The notes beneath the pieces are model-generated. The model was not told the DNA's origin and did not search any database. It saw nothing but the letters and a program-made list of their open reading frames with translations. This document shows positions 1 through 9,769 of a stretch of DNA of 64,000 nucleotides, one piece after another; the stretch's first letter is position 1; every line of letters starts with the position of its first letter. Source of the stretch: Undaria pinnatifida. Lineage: Eukaryota > Sar > Phaeophyceae > Laminariales > Alariaceae. Position numbers and translations under genes: made by a program. The stretch lies in contig JABAKD010000028.1 in assembly GCA_012845835.1 (NCBI GenBank), positions 3,442,242 to 3,506,241 of the forward strand. Direction: 5' to 3'.

Positions 1-189
1 GGCACTAAATCACTTGCAATGCCCTGCATAAAGGAACGCCGGACACTGCGAGACTCACTGCGAGCTAATAATAACGTCATGACGATTCCGGAGCATGGTA
101 GACCTTCAAATATTTACCGTACCCAGAGCTCTGTCGTGAACGCTCTATTGTTCACCTGCTTGGTCCGACCTCTGATAAGCCTTAGCAAC

Positions 190-262
190 GTCCAACGCAA
201 CCCTCGTGTGAGTGACCAGCGCAGAGCCAGAGATATCCCTGCATAGCAACAGTCGGTTCCTT
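190..262 (+). repeat. Repeat family T, short copy
   Basis: This stretch matches two longer copies at 46207-46300 and 46885-46970. All three share a CAACCCTCGTGTGAGTGACC-like core followed by a CAGAGCCAGAG segment and CCCTGCATAGCA. In the other two places the sequence borders the 216-bp satellite, so it is probably a dispersed or satellite-associated repeat rather than coding. No open frame is shared among the copies. Confidence 0.6.
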
Positions 263-284
263 GAACCAGGCGAAGGCTGCGGTA

Positions 285-480
285 AAGGGGGGGTAACCCC
301 ATGTTTTACTATTGTGTGAGCCACTATTAATAGCACGAGTTGACCCTGTACCTCACTGAGACAACAAAAGTTTAGGAATCTTCTTCGGCGCAGCGTAGCT
401 AACCACTCCGTTGTCGATTCGCGTGTCGATAAACTAAAAGAACAGAACACTGAATGACTGCAACAAAGTAAGAATCGTTC
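285..480 (-). repeat. Repeat family S, copy 1
   Basis: Read on the minus strand this contains GGTTAGCTACGCTGCGCC followed by CAGTGAGGTACAGGGTCA, closely matching the S copy at 42268-42490 and more weakly the one at 57414-57620. The complete copies begin with a near-perfect palindrome, GGTCACTCGCGCGAGTGACC, which is not found at the end of this copy. It looks like a non-autonomous mobile element of about 215 bp. Family assignment is by similarity only. Confidence 0.5.
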
Positions 481-743
481 TGCGGTAGCCCCCCCATTTT
501 TTCTTTAACGAAATCGCCGGTTTTGAAACCAGCTCGCCCGGCCATTATCACATGAAAGACGGTGACGGTGTCCCTTGCCCCCCCCCGACGTCATCGTTCC
601 GCCGTCCTTTGCAAGTAAGAAAAATTGTGAAGATTGTATTTTCATAGCATCCTTCCTCGTACCGAGCAGCCATGAAACTCTCGTCAAAAGAAAATCGCTG
701 GTATTTGGGAAGGCTATCGTGGTAAAAATCAGTCGTAACAAGG

Positions 744-764
744 GGATCACTCGCGCGAGTGACC
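744..764. repeat. S-family palindrome, isolated
   Basis: GGATCACTCGCGCGAGTGACC is the same palindrome that heads the S copies at 42272-42292 and 57414-57437. Here it is not followed by recognisable S sequence, so it may be a remnant or a site shared by insertion. Confidence 0.5.
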
Positions 765-1322
765 ACCCGAGCCACTGCAAAAGAGACCCCTCAAACAACA
801 TAACCCCCCATACATTAGCTTTAGTCACTACACGAATACCACACCTTATACCTTCACAACACACCTCTGCACGGGGCTCGGCACACATTGTCGGAGGCAG
901 TCGGGATCCCGGGCATGCCTGGCGCGTACATCGCCCGCGGCGCACGCCATCGACATACTTCACCGAGGGCTGAGCACTGCTGAAGTTGCGAAAACAATGG
1001 GGAGGTGTTTTGCAGCCCGGAGCGGGGGTTGTCTAGCTATATTGTTACCTGTTTCGGAGTCGTCTGAATAAGACGATTACGCGCCATGTATTATAGGTAC
1101 TGTTAATAATAGTACTTATATGGGGCGACTCGCCCTTCATAGGTACGGAGCCGACATTAGGCGACCCGTCTTGTACAAGCTCCCGGTTGTGTCAAGCCAG
1201 TTTACGTCGCTTGATAGTCGTTTTGCCTTAGTGGTACAAAGTACAAGGTTCCCCTTCGGGAGGTGGACACGTGCCTCCCGGGGGCGACGCAAGTCGAATG
1301 ACTACAACTGATGATGAAGTAT
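765..1322. other. No gene recognised
   Basis: Open frames of 60 to 130 codons overlap on both strands here, but none has family motifs or a convincing splice context. I see no tandem repeat either. It may hold the 3' flank of the OTU gene that ends at 1323. Confidence 0.4.
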
Positions 1323-1943
1323 TTATGCAGAAGGTGTATATCGGAGGGATACGTAGTGGAAAGAATGTGGATAATATAAGATATCACAGACATTTGGAGG
1401 AGGAGGGTTGGGATATTGCTGAGGCTCGGTGTGATAAGTTATTCGAAAGTCCACTCCGTATAACTGCGTGGCAGCAATTAATTTTACGTTTGTAGCATAT
1501 GCGTAAGGCTGTGACATGAAGTGGAGATACTCTTCGACACTCGAATATGTAGTAGTAGTAGGTTGAGATCCAGCGACTTCCACAAGTTCTTGATTTGCTC
1601 CAGCTAAGATGCTGTCGTGGAAAGTGTTGCAACCTGATCCTGGGATAACGGTGTACAAATTGGTTGTGATGTGGGCAATAATATGTGCACGGACGATGTG
1701 ATGTAAAGCTGGGTTGTTGTGCACACGACGCGAGATACATCTTAATAAACATGCACCATCACCAATCTCGGGAATAATGTGTTTGGTCCAGTTGGCGATC
1801 TCCGCCGCTGCCTCTTCTCTGTAGTTTTCTTCAAAGAAGAGAAACCTGTCGTACAAGCGTGTTCGCCGCTCTTGTCCCGTAGCTATACTGTCGTCGGAAA
1901 TATCCCCGGTGTGAATCTCCTCGCGTTCCTGGTTGTCGGGCAT
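1323..1943 (-). CDS. OTU-family cysteine protease-like protein
   Basis: The ORF encodes about 206 residues from the ATG at 1943, which has the context ACACCATGCC; the open frame extends further upstream but without a better start. About 60 residues in is PEIGDGACLLRCIS, the Asp-Gly-x-Cys block of OTU proteases, with Cys as the expected nucleophile. Next comes a helix-rich stretch (VHNNPALHHIVRAHI), then EEYLHFMSQPYAYATNVKL, the usual substrate-side helix followed by a beta strand. Near the C-terminus SFHYVSLRY supplies the expected catalytic His. OTU enzymes cleave ubiquitin or ubiquitin-like conjugates; that activity is inferred from the family, not shown here. The ORF has the same strand as the copia pol ending at 2200 and starts about 260 bp after it, so it may be a captured or element-borne gene. 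OTU domains are known from hosts, large DNA viruses and some retroelements. Confidence 0.72.
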   Translation of the reverse strand: MPDNQEREEIHTGDISDDSIATGQERRTRLYDRFLFFEENYREEAAAEIANWTKHIIPEIGDGACLLRCISRRVHNNPALHHIVRAHIIAHITTNLYTVIPGSGCNTFHDSILAGANQELVEVAGSQPTTTTYSSVEEYLHFMSQPYAYATNVKLIAATQLYGVDFRITYHTEPQQYPNPPPPNVCDILYYPHSFHYVSLRYTPSA

Positions 1944-4466
1944 GGTGTAGATGTTGATATAGTAATGTGTGATGATGACGTGTGGCTTCGTCCAAATGGC
2001 TCCTCCTGATCTCGATCCATCTTGCTGTTGAATTCCTGTATATGTAAAAAATACGCACGTTGTCGTCACAACTTGGTCTCCGTTCAGGTCGATCTTGGAT
2101 TATTCCCTTTTCTCTTTGTCGTTTCTTGACGTGTACTCATTGTCGTCTTCATTGTGGAATCTCTTCCTTCGGGTCGATCTTGGGTTGCTCGTTTCCTCCT
2201 TAGATCTCATTTCTTGTGGTGTATGCCTCGATAAGGTTCAGTAGGTGCCGATGCGTGTTCTTCGTGAGGAAGTTAGTCCCTACGTCTGCCAGCTGTTTCT
2301 GTGTTACCACGTGGTGGATAGTGATTTTGCCGTCCTTGACTAGCTCCTTCAAGTAAAAGAAGCGCAGAGCGATGTGTTTCGTGCGAGAGCTGTAGATGCT
2401 CTTTCCTGCTATGTGTAGGGCTCCGGTGTTGTCGCCAAAGAGCGGTACACTTTCAAACAGCTTTCCAATTTCCCAGCTCGGCCATCATGTTGGAGAGGTA
2501 CACCGCATCCTTGCTTGCGTGTGCCATTGAGATGAGTTCCGCCTCAAGAGTCGACTGCGCCGTCACGTTCTGGAGCGCAGTCTTGCAGCTCAGTGGTCCT
2601 CCAGCCAGCATGAACAAGTAGTCGGAGGTTGACTTGCCGTTGTCAGGGTTGTTTCCCCAGGTCGCATCGCAATACCCCGTCATTTCGAAACACCCTGCGT
2701 TGTACGTGATTGCCAGGCCCATATCTCCCTTTAGGTAGCGGAGAAGATGCTTTGCTGATGTCATGTGTAGTTTGCATGGTTTGCTCATGGCTCGGGCCAG
2801 TTAGTTGACGGCGTAGGTGATATCGTAGCGCGTGCATTGGCTCAGGAACATCAGAGACCCCGTTATGGCCTGGTAAAGTTGGATGCCCGCAGAGTCTAGC
2901 AGCATCGTGTCCGGTTGCTTGAGGGATAACTCCGCACCTGCTTCCGTCGTGTGCACTGGGTTGCACTCTGCCATGGCAAATCGCGCCAGGACTGACTTGG
3001 CGTAATGCTCTTGGCTAATGGTCAGAGTCTTAGCCCCCCTGTCTCTGGTGATTTGTATGCCTAGCACCATCGAGACGTCCCCCATGTCGGTCACGGCGAA
3101 TCGGTCCATCAGTTGTTTAAGGTCCTTCAGTAGCGGCGTGTTTCCTCCAAGAAGAAGGATGTCGTCTACGTACATGGTCAGAACGCTGAGGTTGTCGTTT
3201 GAGCCGAAGATGTTGACACATGGATCAGACGCAGTCGCTGTGAACCTGATATTCCTCAGTGAATCGTCGATGGTGTTGAACCAGTTGCGAGGGCTTTGAC
3301 GACGTCCGTACAGACTCTTCTTGAGTTTCATCACGTTGGGACGCCCAGTTGTAGCTTCAAGCGATTCGTAGCCTGGAGGAGTCTTCACATACACCTCCTC
3401 CTGTACCTCGGCGTTTAGAAACGCCGCCTGTACATCAAACTGGAATACTTCCCAGTCCTCGCGCGCAGCTACGGCAAGTGCCATGTGAATGCTCTGGATA
3501 CGGCATACTGGTGCATATGTGCAGCCACAGTCGATTTCCGGTACTTGTCTCCAGCCCTGAACCACAACTCTACCTTTCAGCGTGTGATCGGCTTTGACCT
3601 TAAAGATCCATTTGGTCCCGACCACCTTTTGCTCCGGTGGTACTGAGTCTGGAGATACCAGGTCGAAGACTGCGTGTTTCTGGAGGTTGTCCATCTCCTT
3701 GTTTGTGGCTTCTTTCCACTTGGTCGTCTGTGGCGATTCCATCGCCTCCTTGAACGTGTTCGGGATCGTAATGACCTCCCCATCCGAACTGTGCTCACAA
3801 ACGGGGTTTCCAGTACCTAGGGCGTAGTCAAGGTATACTTCCATCCTGTGCTCTTGTGCTCCATCTGACCTTTGTTCTGTCTCACCTACCAGCGCGTATT
3901 CCATCGTGCTTTCTTTCTCGTGCGCTACCTCTGCGTCACTTACCATTGGGCTAGTGAGCAATCCCAGGTCGCGCAGTTCTCGCTGCTGGTGAAGGTATAT
4001 TCCTTTACGTGAGACCGGAGTTACGGCACAATTTGCGCGTGTGCCCAACCATGCTGCGCCTCCGAGTTCGTGGTCTGTCGGCAATGGTCCTGTCCGGATC
4101 GTCTCGAGCATCTCGTCACTGCCGGCGCCTTTGGCGGCCGGCTCCTCCTCGCCAGCTGATGTTGAGTGGTCCAAAGTCCTACTCGTGAGCTTCAACACTT
4201 TCTTCAGGAGGCTGTCTATCTCTTCGCTGTACGTGATACAGATGTCTTGCGTGTTTTCTCCCAGCGAGCTGTCTTCGTGAGTACTGACGGCGTCGCCAGT
4301 GGTGTTGCCCCTTGTGGAATTAGCCAGTGTCGATGCTGGGGTCTCGATGAAGGTGACGTTGCGGCTCTCTGTCACTCCCGCCGTCTTGTTTCTATATATC
4401 TGGTATGCTGTGCTGTTCAAGCTGTACCCACAGAGTACCCCTTCGCAGGTCTTGTCCTCGAGTTTG

Positions 4467-4467
4467 G

Positions 4468-4503
<36 letters not shown>

Positions 4504-4508
4504 GCAGT
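4467..4508. repeat. CAG/CTG trinucleotide run
   Basis: A run of about 14 CAG-type triplets, with one CAA interruption, lies inside the copia element. On the element's coding strand it reads as a leucine run. Confidence 0.9.
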
Positions 4509-5844
4509 GCTAAGAAACGATTATGTCTCCCAGGTGTGACCAAGCCTGCATGTTCTACCGGATGCTTGTTGCCGTCCGTGTCGGTGATTTTTCCCGAAAT
4601 CGCACCGGTCGCTGTTCCCGGTAGAACGTGTCGTCCTGCGGTCAGTATCTTGTGGGGTTTCTCGAGTGGCTTGTAGTGTAGCAGCTTGTCCTCCAGACCC
4701 GGGTGAAGTTCATCATCAAAGTAGTGCCCGGATGTTCCACTATCCATCAGCATGGTCAAGGTTTTCGGAGCAACTCTGGATGTGTCAGCGCTAGTCTCCC
4801 TCCTCTCGGTTGGTTGCGCAGTTTCCTGAGACTCTGCTGATGGGGTCCACCCAGCCGTCACGAAGGCATACCCAAAGTCGTCTTCTTCTTCCGTCGCCGT
4901 CGACTCAGTCGCTGTGTGAGCCTTTTGTACTTCTCCCTGTGGTTGGTTCTCCGTATTGTGTTTCTCTACGACAGATCGCTTCTTTTTGCTGTTTGTGCAG
5001 TCTCGCTTCATGTGTCCGAATGCTTGGCAGTTGTAGCATCGTACCTTCCGTGATACTTTGGTGGTTGTCATTGCCGCTCCTCTGCCGGCTAGCTTGTTTA
5101 CATGTCCTGGTCTCGAGAGTCGGTCGATGTACAAGTTTCTCATCATTGATTGAATCTCGTTAATGTCAAAGTTTAGGCTGTGAAAGCTCGTCATCTTTAC
5201 GAACTCGTAGTCGTCGGTCAGGCCTTGCAATAGAATGTCTTCAAACCTCTCGTCCGAGATTTTTTCTCCCATTTCATGCAGCCGCCCTCGAATCTCCAAT
5301 AGCTTGATGGTATAGTCATCAGGATCTTGCCCTTCCTCCATTCGGAAGCTCACAAGCTTCTCGTAGCAGGCTCGCCGTGCTTCCTTGCTGTTGCTGTTGT
5401 ACTTGGCATACAAAGCGTTCCACGCCTTCTGTCCGTGTCCCAGACCCCCCGCCAAAGTCCTGTCTTCATATTGTCGAACTAGTGTAGCTGCAGGGCCGCT
5501 ATTGACAAGGTAAAGTACGGAGAAGAGGGTCTCGCACGCTCGCTTCCAGCGTTGGATTTCCACCAGATTCGTCGGAGTGTCCGGGGTGTCACTGTCAATG
5601 ACTGCTGGTACCGGTTCAATCGATCCGTTCAGAACATCAAACACGTCTTTGTTTGACAAAGACAACACTACGCGGGTCTTTAAGCTCCATTCGCGATAGT
5701 TCTCCGGTTTGGTCCCATCAAATCTGGGAATATTCCTTATGGTCGAGGTCACCACGTTACCGGGATCCTCCATGACTGCTCTGAGTGCGTTGCTTGTGCT
5801 GGCTCTGTGATGCCGTGTTTATTCTCGCGCTTAGCTCGATCCTG

Positions 5845-6240
5845 TCCGTGGGACGCCTGAGGCGTGCCGACCCGCTCGCCGGGCTTTCCTCTTCCCCTTT
5901 TTCTTTCAGCTCGATCTTGTACGCAGATCGCCTGAAGCGTGCCGGTATGTCCACCGGGCTTCCTTTTATCCTTCAGCTCGTTCTTGTACGCAGATCGCCT
6001 GAAGCGTGCCGGTCTGTCCACCGGGCTTCCTTTTCTCGTTCAGCTCGATCTTGTACACAGATCGCCTGAAGAGTGCCGGTCCGTTCGCCGGGCTTCTTTT
6101 TCTCGTTCAGCTCGATCCTGTACGCAGATCGCCTGAAGAGTGCCGGTCCGTCCGCCGGGCTTCCGTTTCTCGTTCAGCTCGATCCTGTACGCAGATCGCC
6201 TGAAGCTTGCCGGTCTGTCCGCCGGGCTCCCTTTTTCTTC
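5845..6240. repeat. 67-bp tandem repeat in the copia leader
   Basis: The phrase CGCCTGAAG recurs at 5929, 5996, 6063, 6130 and 6197, giving an exact 67-bp period over about six units. Each unit carries GCCGGTC(T/C)GTCC and CAGCTCGATC(T/C)TGTAC. The array lies between the primer site and Gag of the copia element, so it is in the untranslated leader. Overlapping frames through the array encode repeated peptides and are by-products of the period, 67 not being a multiple of three. Confidence 0.9.
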
Positions 6241-6374
6241 GTGCACGTTGTTCCAGTGCCGTTCGACTCGACTCACGTTTGGTTCCAAGTTTCTTGCGTA
6301 GTGTTCCAGCAAAATCACCAGTCTTGTGCTCCACCGCAGGGGATGTTGATGCGCTGTGTGTTACACGCTAACGA

Positions 6375-6385
6375 GGCTCATAACC
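6375..6385 (-). other. Copia primer-binding site (initiator Met tRNA type)
   Basis: On the minus strand the sequence is GGTTATGAGCC, complementary to the anticodon loop of initiator methionine tRNA (GGCTCATAACC). Several copia-group elements prime with a tRNA fragment cut in that loop. It directly follows TAACA, a plausible LTR end, and precedes the leader and Gag on the same strand. The position fits the family well. Confidence 0.6.
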
Positions 6386-6850
6386 TGTTAGAAATGTGGT
6401 GGTGCCTGACCGATGACGGTCTTCAGAGGCTAACACAGAGTCATGGCGAGACGAGCTCGAGCCTGACTGATGATGGTTTAGACGATGGTGGATTACTTTA
6501 AATGGGCTCTCGTTGGGCCAACCAAAACTTATGTCACTATGAACTGTCCAAGTCCAGATGCAGATGTGAAGAGTGAACTCGATGTGCAAGCACTCGTGTC
6601 TCTTCCTTTTTACTCTAACCGATCATCTCGTATAGTGGTATCCACTACATACGACACCCTGGTCAATCTTACGCACGTGACTGTGAGTAAACACTTCGAT
6701 CTTACGCACGTGACCTAGTCAACGCTTTGATCTTACGCACGTGACCCGTCAACGCGTTATTACTTGGTGGAACGCAGGACCATATATGTGTCCTCTTCCA
6801 TACAAAAGAAAACAAATTCTATCACATGGTTCGACAGCTTACCCAGTACT
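6386..6850 (-). mobile_element. Candidate 5' LTR of the copia element
   Basis: The 3' end of the LTR is placed at 6386 because the primer-binding site begins next to it. The outer boundary is not fixed; it should lie before 6905, where the OTU cassette copies begin. Inside, GATCTTACGCACGTGAC occurs three times between 6664 and 6745, possibly enhancer-like repeats. No second copy was found 3' of pol. Confidence 0.4.
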
Positions 6851-6904
6851 CTGCATACACTTATTTGACTATGTAATGAACATCTACCTATATACGATGG
6901 ATTC

Positions 6905-7300
6905 CTTGTGAATCATACTCTTTAACATAATGGACCATTGACCAGAATTGTTATTGTTGCCGCTGTTGTTGTCTTGATCATTTTCGCTGTCTGATGGGTT
7001 TGTACTGCTGCTGTCGCTGCTGTTAGAGGAATCTTTGGTGTCAATTTGTTGTTTGTTTTCTGTGTCCAGCATTTTTCCCCGCGCGCTTATACAGTACCGA
7101 TGTTTGTTGCCGATATGGTCTGTTGTGTGCACATCGTTACTTTTGCTTGAGTTGTGTTGCTACTTTATATCTCTTTATACAGGTTTCGCTACTGCTGTAT
7201 GGTAACCACCGTGTCAATTGTGAGGGAGAACTCACAGTAAACTTAGAGTCTATGGACTACGTGCTGCTTGCTGGTGGTGCTGCTGACGGAACTTTGCAAG
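6905..7300 (-). pseudogene. OTU-gene cassette copy A (promoter and N-terminus)
   Basis: On the minus strand this carries the same promoter region, start region and Asn/Ser-rich linker (DSSNSSDSS, SENDQDNN) as copy B at 7390-7935. It continues into sequence unrelated to the OTU domain instead of the protease block. The reading frame looks decayed. It is best read as a partial tandem duplicate of an OTU-type gene. Confidence 0.55.
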
Positions 7301-7389
7301 ACAAACGGAACTTTTTCGGGCACGTTGGCGTTGTTTGTTCCGTTCAGAAAAATATATTGTCTACACCGACAAATGACTCTTTATTATCT

Positions 7390-7784
7390 ACATGACCTTG
7401 ATTTGCTCCAGCTAAGATGCTGTCGTGGAAGGTGTTGAAACCTGATCCTGGGATAACGGTGTACAAATTGGTTGTGATGTGGGCAATAATATGTGCACGG
7501 ACGATGTGATGTAAAGCTGGGTTGTTGTGCACACGACGCGAGATACATCTTAATAAACATGCACCATCACCAATCTCGGGAATAATGGACCATTGACCAG
7601 AATTGTTATTGTTGCCGCTATTATTGTTGTCTTGATCATTTTCGCTGTCTGATGGGTTTGTACTGCTGTCGCTGCTATTAGAGGAATCATTGGTGTCAAT
7701 TTGTTGTTTGTTTTCTGTGTCCAGTATTTTTCCCCGCGTTCTTATACCGATGTTTGTTGCCGATATGGTCTGTTGTGTGCACAT
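7390..7784 (-). pseudogene. OTU-gene cassette copy B, with part of the OTU domain
   Basis: From the ATG at 7784 (MCTQQTISATNIG) the frame gives a linker rich in Asn, Ser and Asp. It then joins PEIGDGACLLRCISRR and the next 50 residues of the OTU domain before leaving the family. Bases 7397-7587 are almost identical to 1588-1777 in the complete OTU ORF, which indicates recent duplication or conversion. The N-terminal linker differs from that of the complete gene. It is either a fragment or the first exon of a second OTU gene; I favour a fragment. Confidence 0.6.
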
Positions 7785-7811
7785 CGTTACTTTTGCTTGA
7801 GTTGTGTTGCT

Positions 7812-7935
7812 ACTTTATATCTCTTTATACAGGTTTCGCTACTGCTGTATGGTATCCACCGTGTCAATTGTGAGGGAGAACTCACAGTAAACTTAGAGTC
7901 TATGGACTACGTGCTGCTTGCTGGTGGTGCTCTAC
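7812..7935 (-). promoter_or_regulatory. Putative promoter of cassette copy B
   Basis: On the minus strand CTGTATAAAGAGATATAAAG lies about 30 to 50 bases upstream of the ATG at 7784 and supplies one or two TATA-like boxes. The same block, nearly unchanged, precedes the start regions of copies A (near 7170) and C (near 8190). Conservation across three copies while the downstream parts diverge is the main evidence. Confidence 0.4.
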
Positions 7936-8094
7936 TGTAAAACCGCTGTGTATGTTCTTTTGATGAGAGTAAATCTTGTGTATTTATTCTCCTCGGTCCA
8001 TCCAGAAAAAAATCCCGTTCTCAATAAAATTTGATTTTTTATGATCTATATATTATTGCCGCTCTCTGCGGTTTCTTGCTGCTGCTGTGATCGT

Positions 8095-8252
8095 AGACAG
8101 TTCATACCGATGTTTGTTGCCGATATGGTCTGTTGGATGCACATCGTTACTTTTGCTTGGGTTGTGTTGCTACTTTATATCTCTTTATACAGGTTTCGCT
8201 ACTGCTGTATGGTAACCACCGTGTCAATTGTGAGGGAGAACTCACAGTAATG
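8095..8252 (-). repeat. OTU-gene cassette copy C (promoter and start only)
   Basis: This matches the promoter and the first codons of copies A and B (minus strand TTGTGCATCC region through the TATA-like block) and ends shortly after the ACTGTGAGTTCTCCC segment. No OTU sequence follows. It is the smallest of three diverged direct copies between 6905 and 8252. Confidence 0.6.
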
Positions 8253-8386
8253 ACATAGTTCACGTCGTTGCAGCGGGTACATATACACCGCGCCCGCGTC
8301 TAGCAGTGCGGGAAAATTCTCTCGCAAATACATTTTGATGCCACCCCGATGTACGTGCGAGGACTAAAGTTCCATCGTGTGTGTAG

Positions 8387-9139
8387 TAGACGTATTTAAG
8401 CCTGACGATATGCCTATATTTTAGGCTCTAAACCAAATTAAGCCCTATTGTGTCTTAAATGTCTACAAAATAGGTCTATTTTATCGACCTAACGACCACG
8501 GCAGACCACGGTGAGATATGGATTTTCCCAAAATATGCACTTGGGCACATTTTGGCCCAAGTGCATATTTGAAGCAATTTTCCGAGTATTTTCCAGCAAA
8601 CAACAGCATTTCAGACGACAAAAGCTCGAGGAAACATCAGACGGATGCCTACATTTCGAGGGTGGAAATTGAACCGGGTTGAGGGCCAGTCCTGCTGTGC
8701 TGCTGTACTGACTGCCACACTGAGGCACACCGAAGGCGGCAGACGCCTGCGAGGTATCCTACATATGAAGCGAGTATGGAGTACGAAGCACTCAATGTTT
8801 TTGCCAGGCACCAGTTATTTGTTTTGGCCGTTTGTTCAAGCTCGCACAGCATGGGCAGGGGAGGGTCTTTCTCGAAGTTTCCACCCACTCATGTGCTGAC
8901 TCATGACATAAATCCTCGTCTTGCCATCTGCGTCTGGAGTAGTGCAGAAATATCATAGTCTATTTTCAAGTAGTTTGATCTTTCCTCGGCTTTTCTTTTT
9001 ATGCGTACTGAAAGAGACCACTATTTCGAGTTTTAGACATATGGTGTTTTTTTTATGCGTTTAAGGTCGAAATATCTAATGGCCTAGCTCTTCCAGTTGG
9101 AAGTACTTAAGACCTAACCTCGAGGCTTAAATACGTCTA
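8387..9139. mobile_element. Non-autonomous DNA element with hAT-like ends
   Basis: TAGACGTATTTAAGCCT at 8387-8403 is repeated exactly inverted at 9123-9139. Outside are GTGTGTAG on the left and GTGTGTGG on the right, an 8-bp target-site duplication with one mismatch. Terminal inverted repeats plus an 8-bp duplication are typical of hAT transposons. The 753-bp interior has no transposase motif, so it would depend on an element elsewhere. The interior has a strong hairpin at 8531-8570. Confidence 0.6.
8531..8570. repeat. Perfect 16-bp hairpin
   Basis: AAATATGCACTTGGGC at 8531-8546 and its exact reverse complement at 8555-8570 flank an 8-base loop. It lies within the hAT-like element. Confidence 0.9.
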
Positions 9140-9769
9140 GTGTGTGGTTGCCCGGGGACAGAAGTGTCTCATACCCCGCAAAATAGAGCCAGTCTCGGCG
9201 GCTTTCCGCGGCCATAGCTCGCGCCACGGACGTCCCATGAGCCCGGCACACGGCTGATAATATACCGACGGGTAGTCTGATCGCATTGCAGAAGAAAGCA
9301 CACAAAAAAACTCTGCGCCGGCGGAGAAAAAGGGACGGACTAGGCAAAAAATTCAAAATGGTACATATGCATATGCCTTACAATGGGACCACCACTGATA
9401 CACAAGCAGTAGTTGGTCTGACCCGTCGATAAAATAAGTACCACCAGGTACGATACTCTTCATAGGTACTGGGATTTTGGGGGCCTAGTCTACTGCTGTA
9501 CTTTCTTTTGGAAAATGTTTCGGTGAATGTATTACTATAGGACAAAGTATGTGTATGTAAAATACGCACATATATTATAAAAATAAAAATACACTCCAAC
9601 TGTGAGATCGAAGATTTTGTCGAAACTCACACTTCGAAGTATTTGCAAGCTGTGTGATACTCCGATCGTGCGTATTACGGGTTGTGTGTTCTCATTAAGG
9701 ATATAGGTCGGCGACTCCCCTTGCAACTGCAGTGTAGCTATCAGGGTCAACAGGGTGTGATGCCAGTCA
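9140..9769. other. No gene recognised
   Basis: AT-rich sequence with short open frames only. I see no repeat or coding signal that I can support. Confidence 0.4.

Larger units (their letters stand above)
2200..6386 (-). mobile_element. Ty1/copia LTR retrotransposon, damaged
   Basis: The element reads on the minus strand. Recognisable parts in order are a 5' primer site, a repeat-filled leader, Gag (from 5773) with a CCHC zinc knuckle CYNCQAFGHMKRDC, an aspartic protease with MDSGTSGHYF, and a reverse transcriptase with the LTMYVDDILLLG active site. RNase H follows, with FGDNTGALHIA and SSRTKHIALRFFYLKEL. This order is diagnostic of Ty1/copia. The element is incomplete and has a few breaks, but much of the coding frame is still long, so it is probably only moderately old. 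I did not find a matching 3' LTR within the window. Confidence 0.9.

Noticed and set aside
575-973. 132-codon plus-strand ORF and 152-codon minus-strand ORF over the same bases
   Set aside because: No motifs, no splice context, and both strands are equally open.
6040-6334. Arg/Asp-rich repeated-peptide ORFs near the copia leader
   Set aside because: They are translations of the 67-bp tandem repeat in several frames.
1588-7587. The 190-bp near-identical segments at 1588-1777 and 7397-7587 as the LTRs of the copia element
   Set aside because: They lie well outside the primer site and pol end, encode OTU sequence, and lack LTR-type ends; gene duplication or conversion explains them better.
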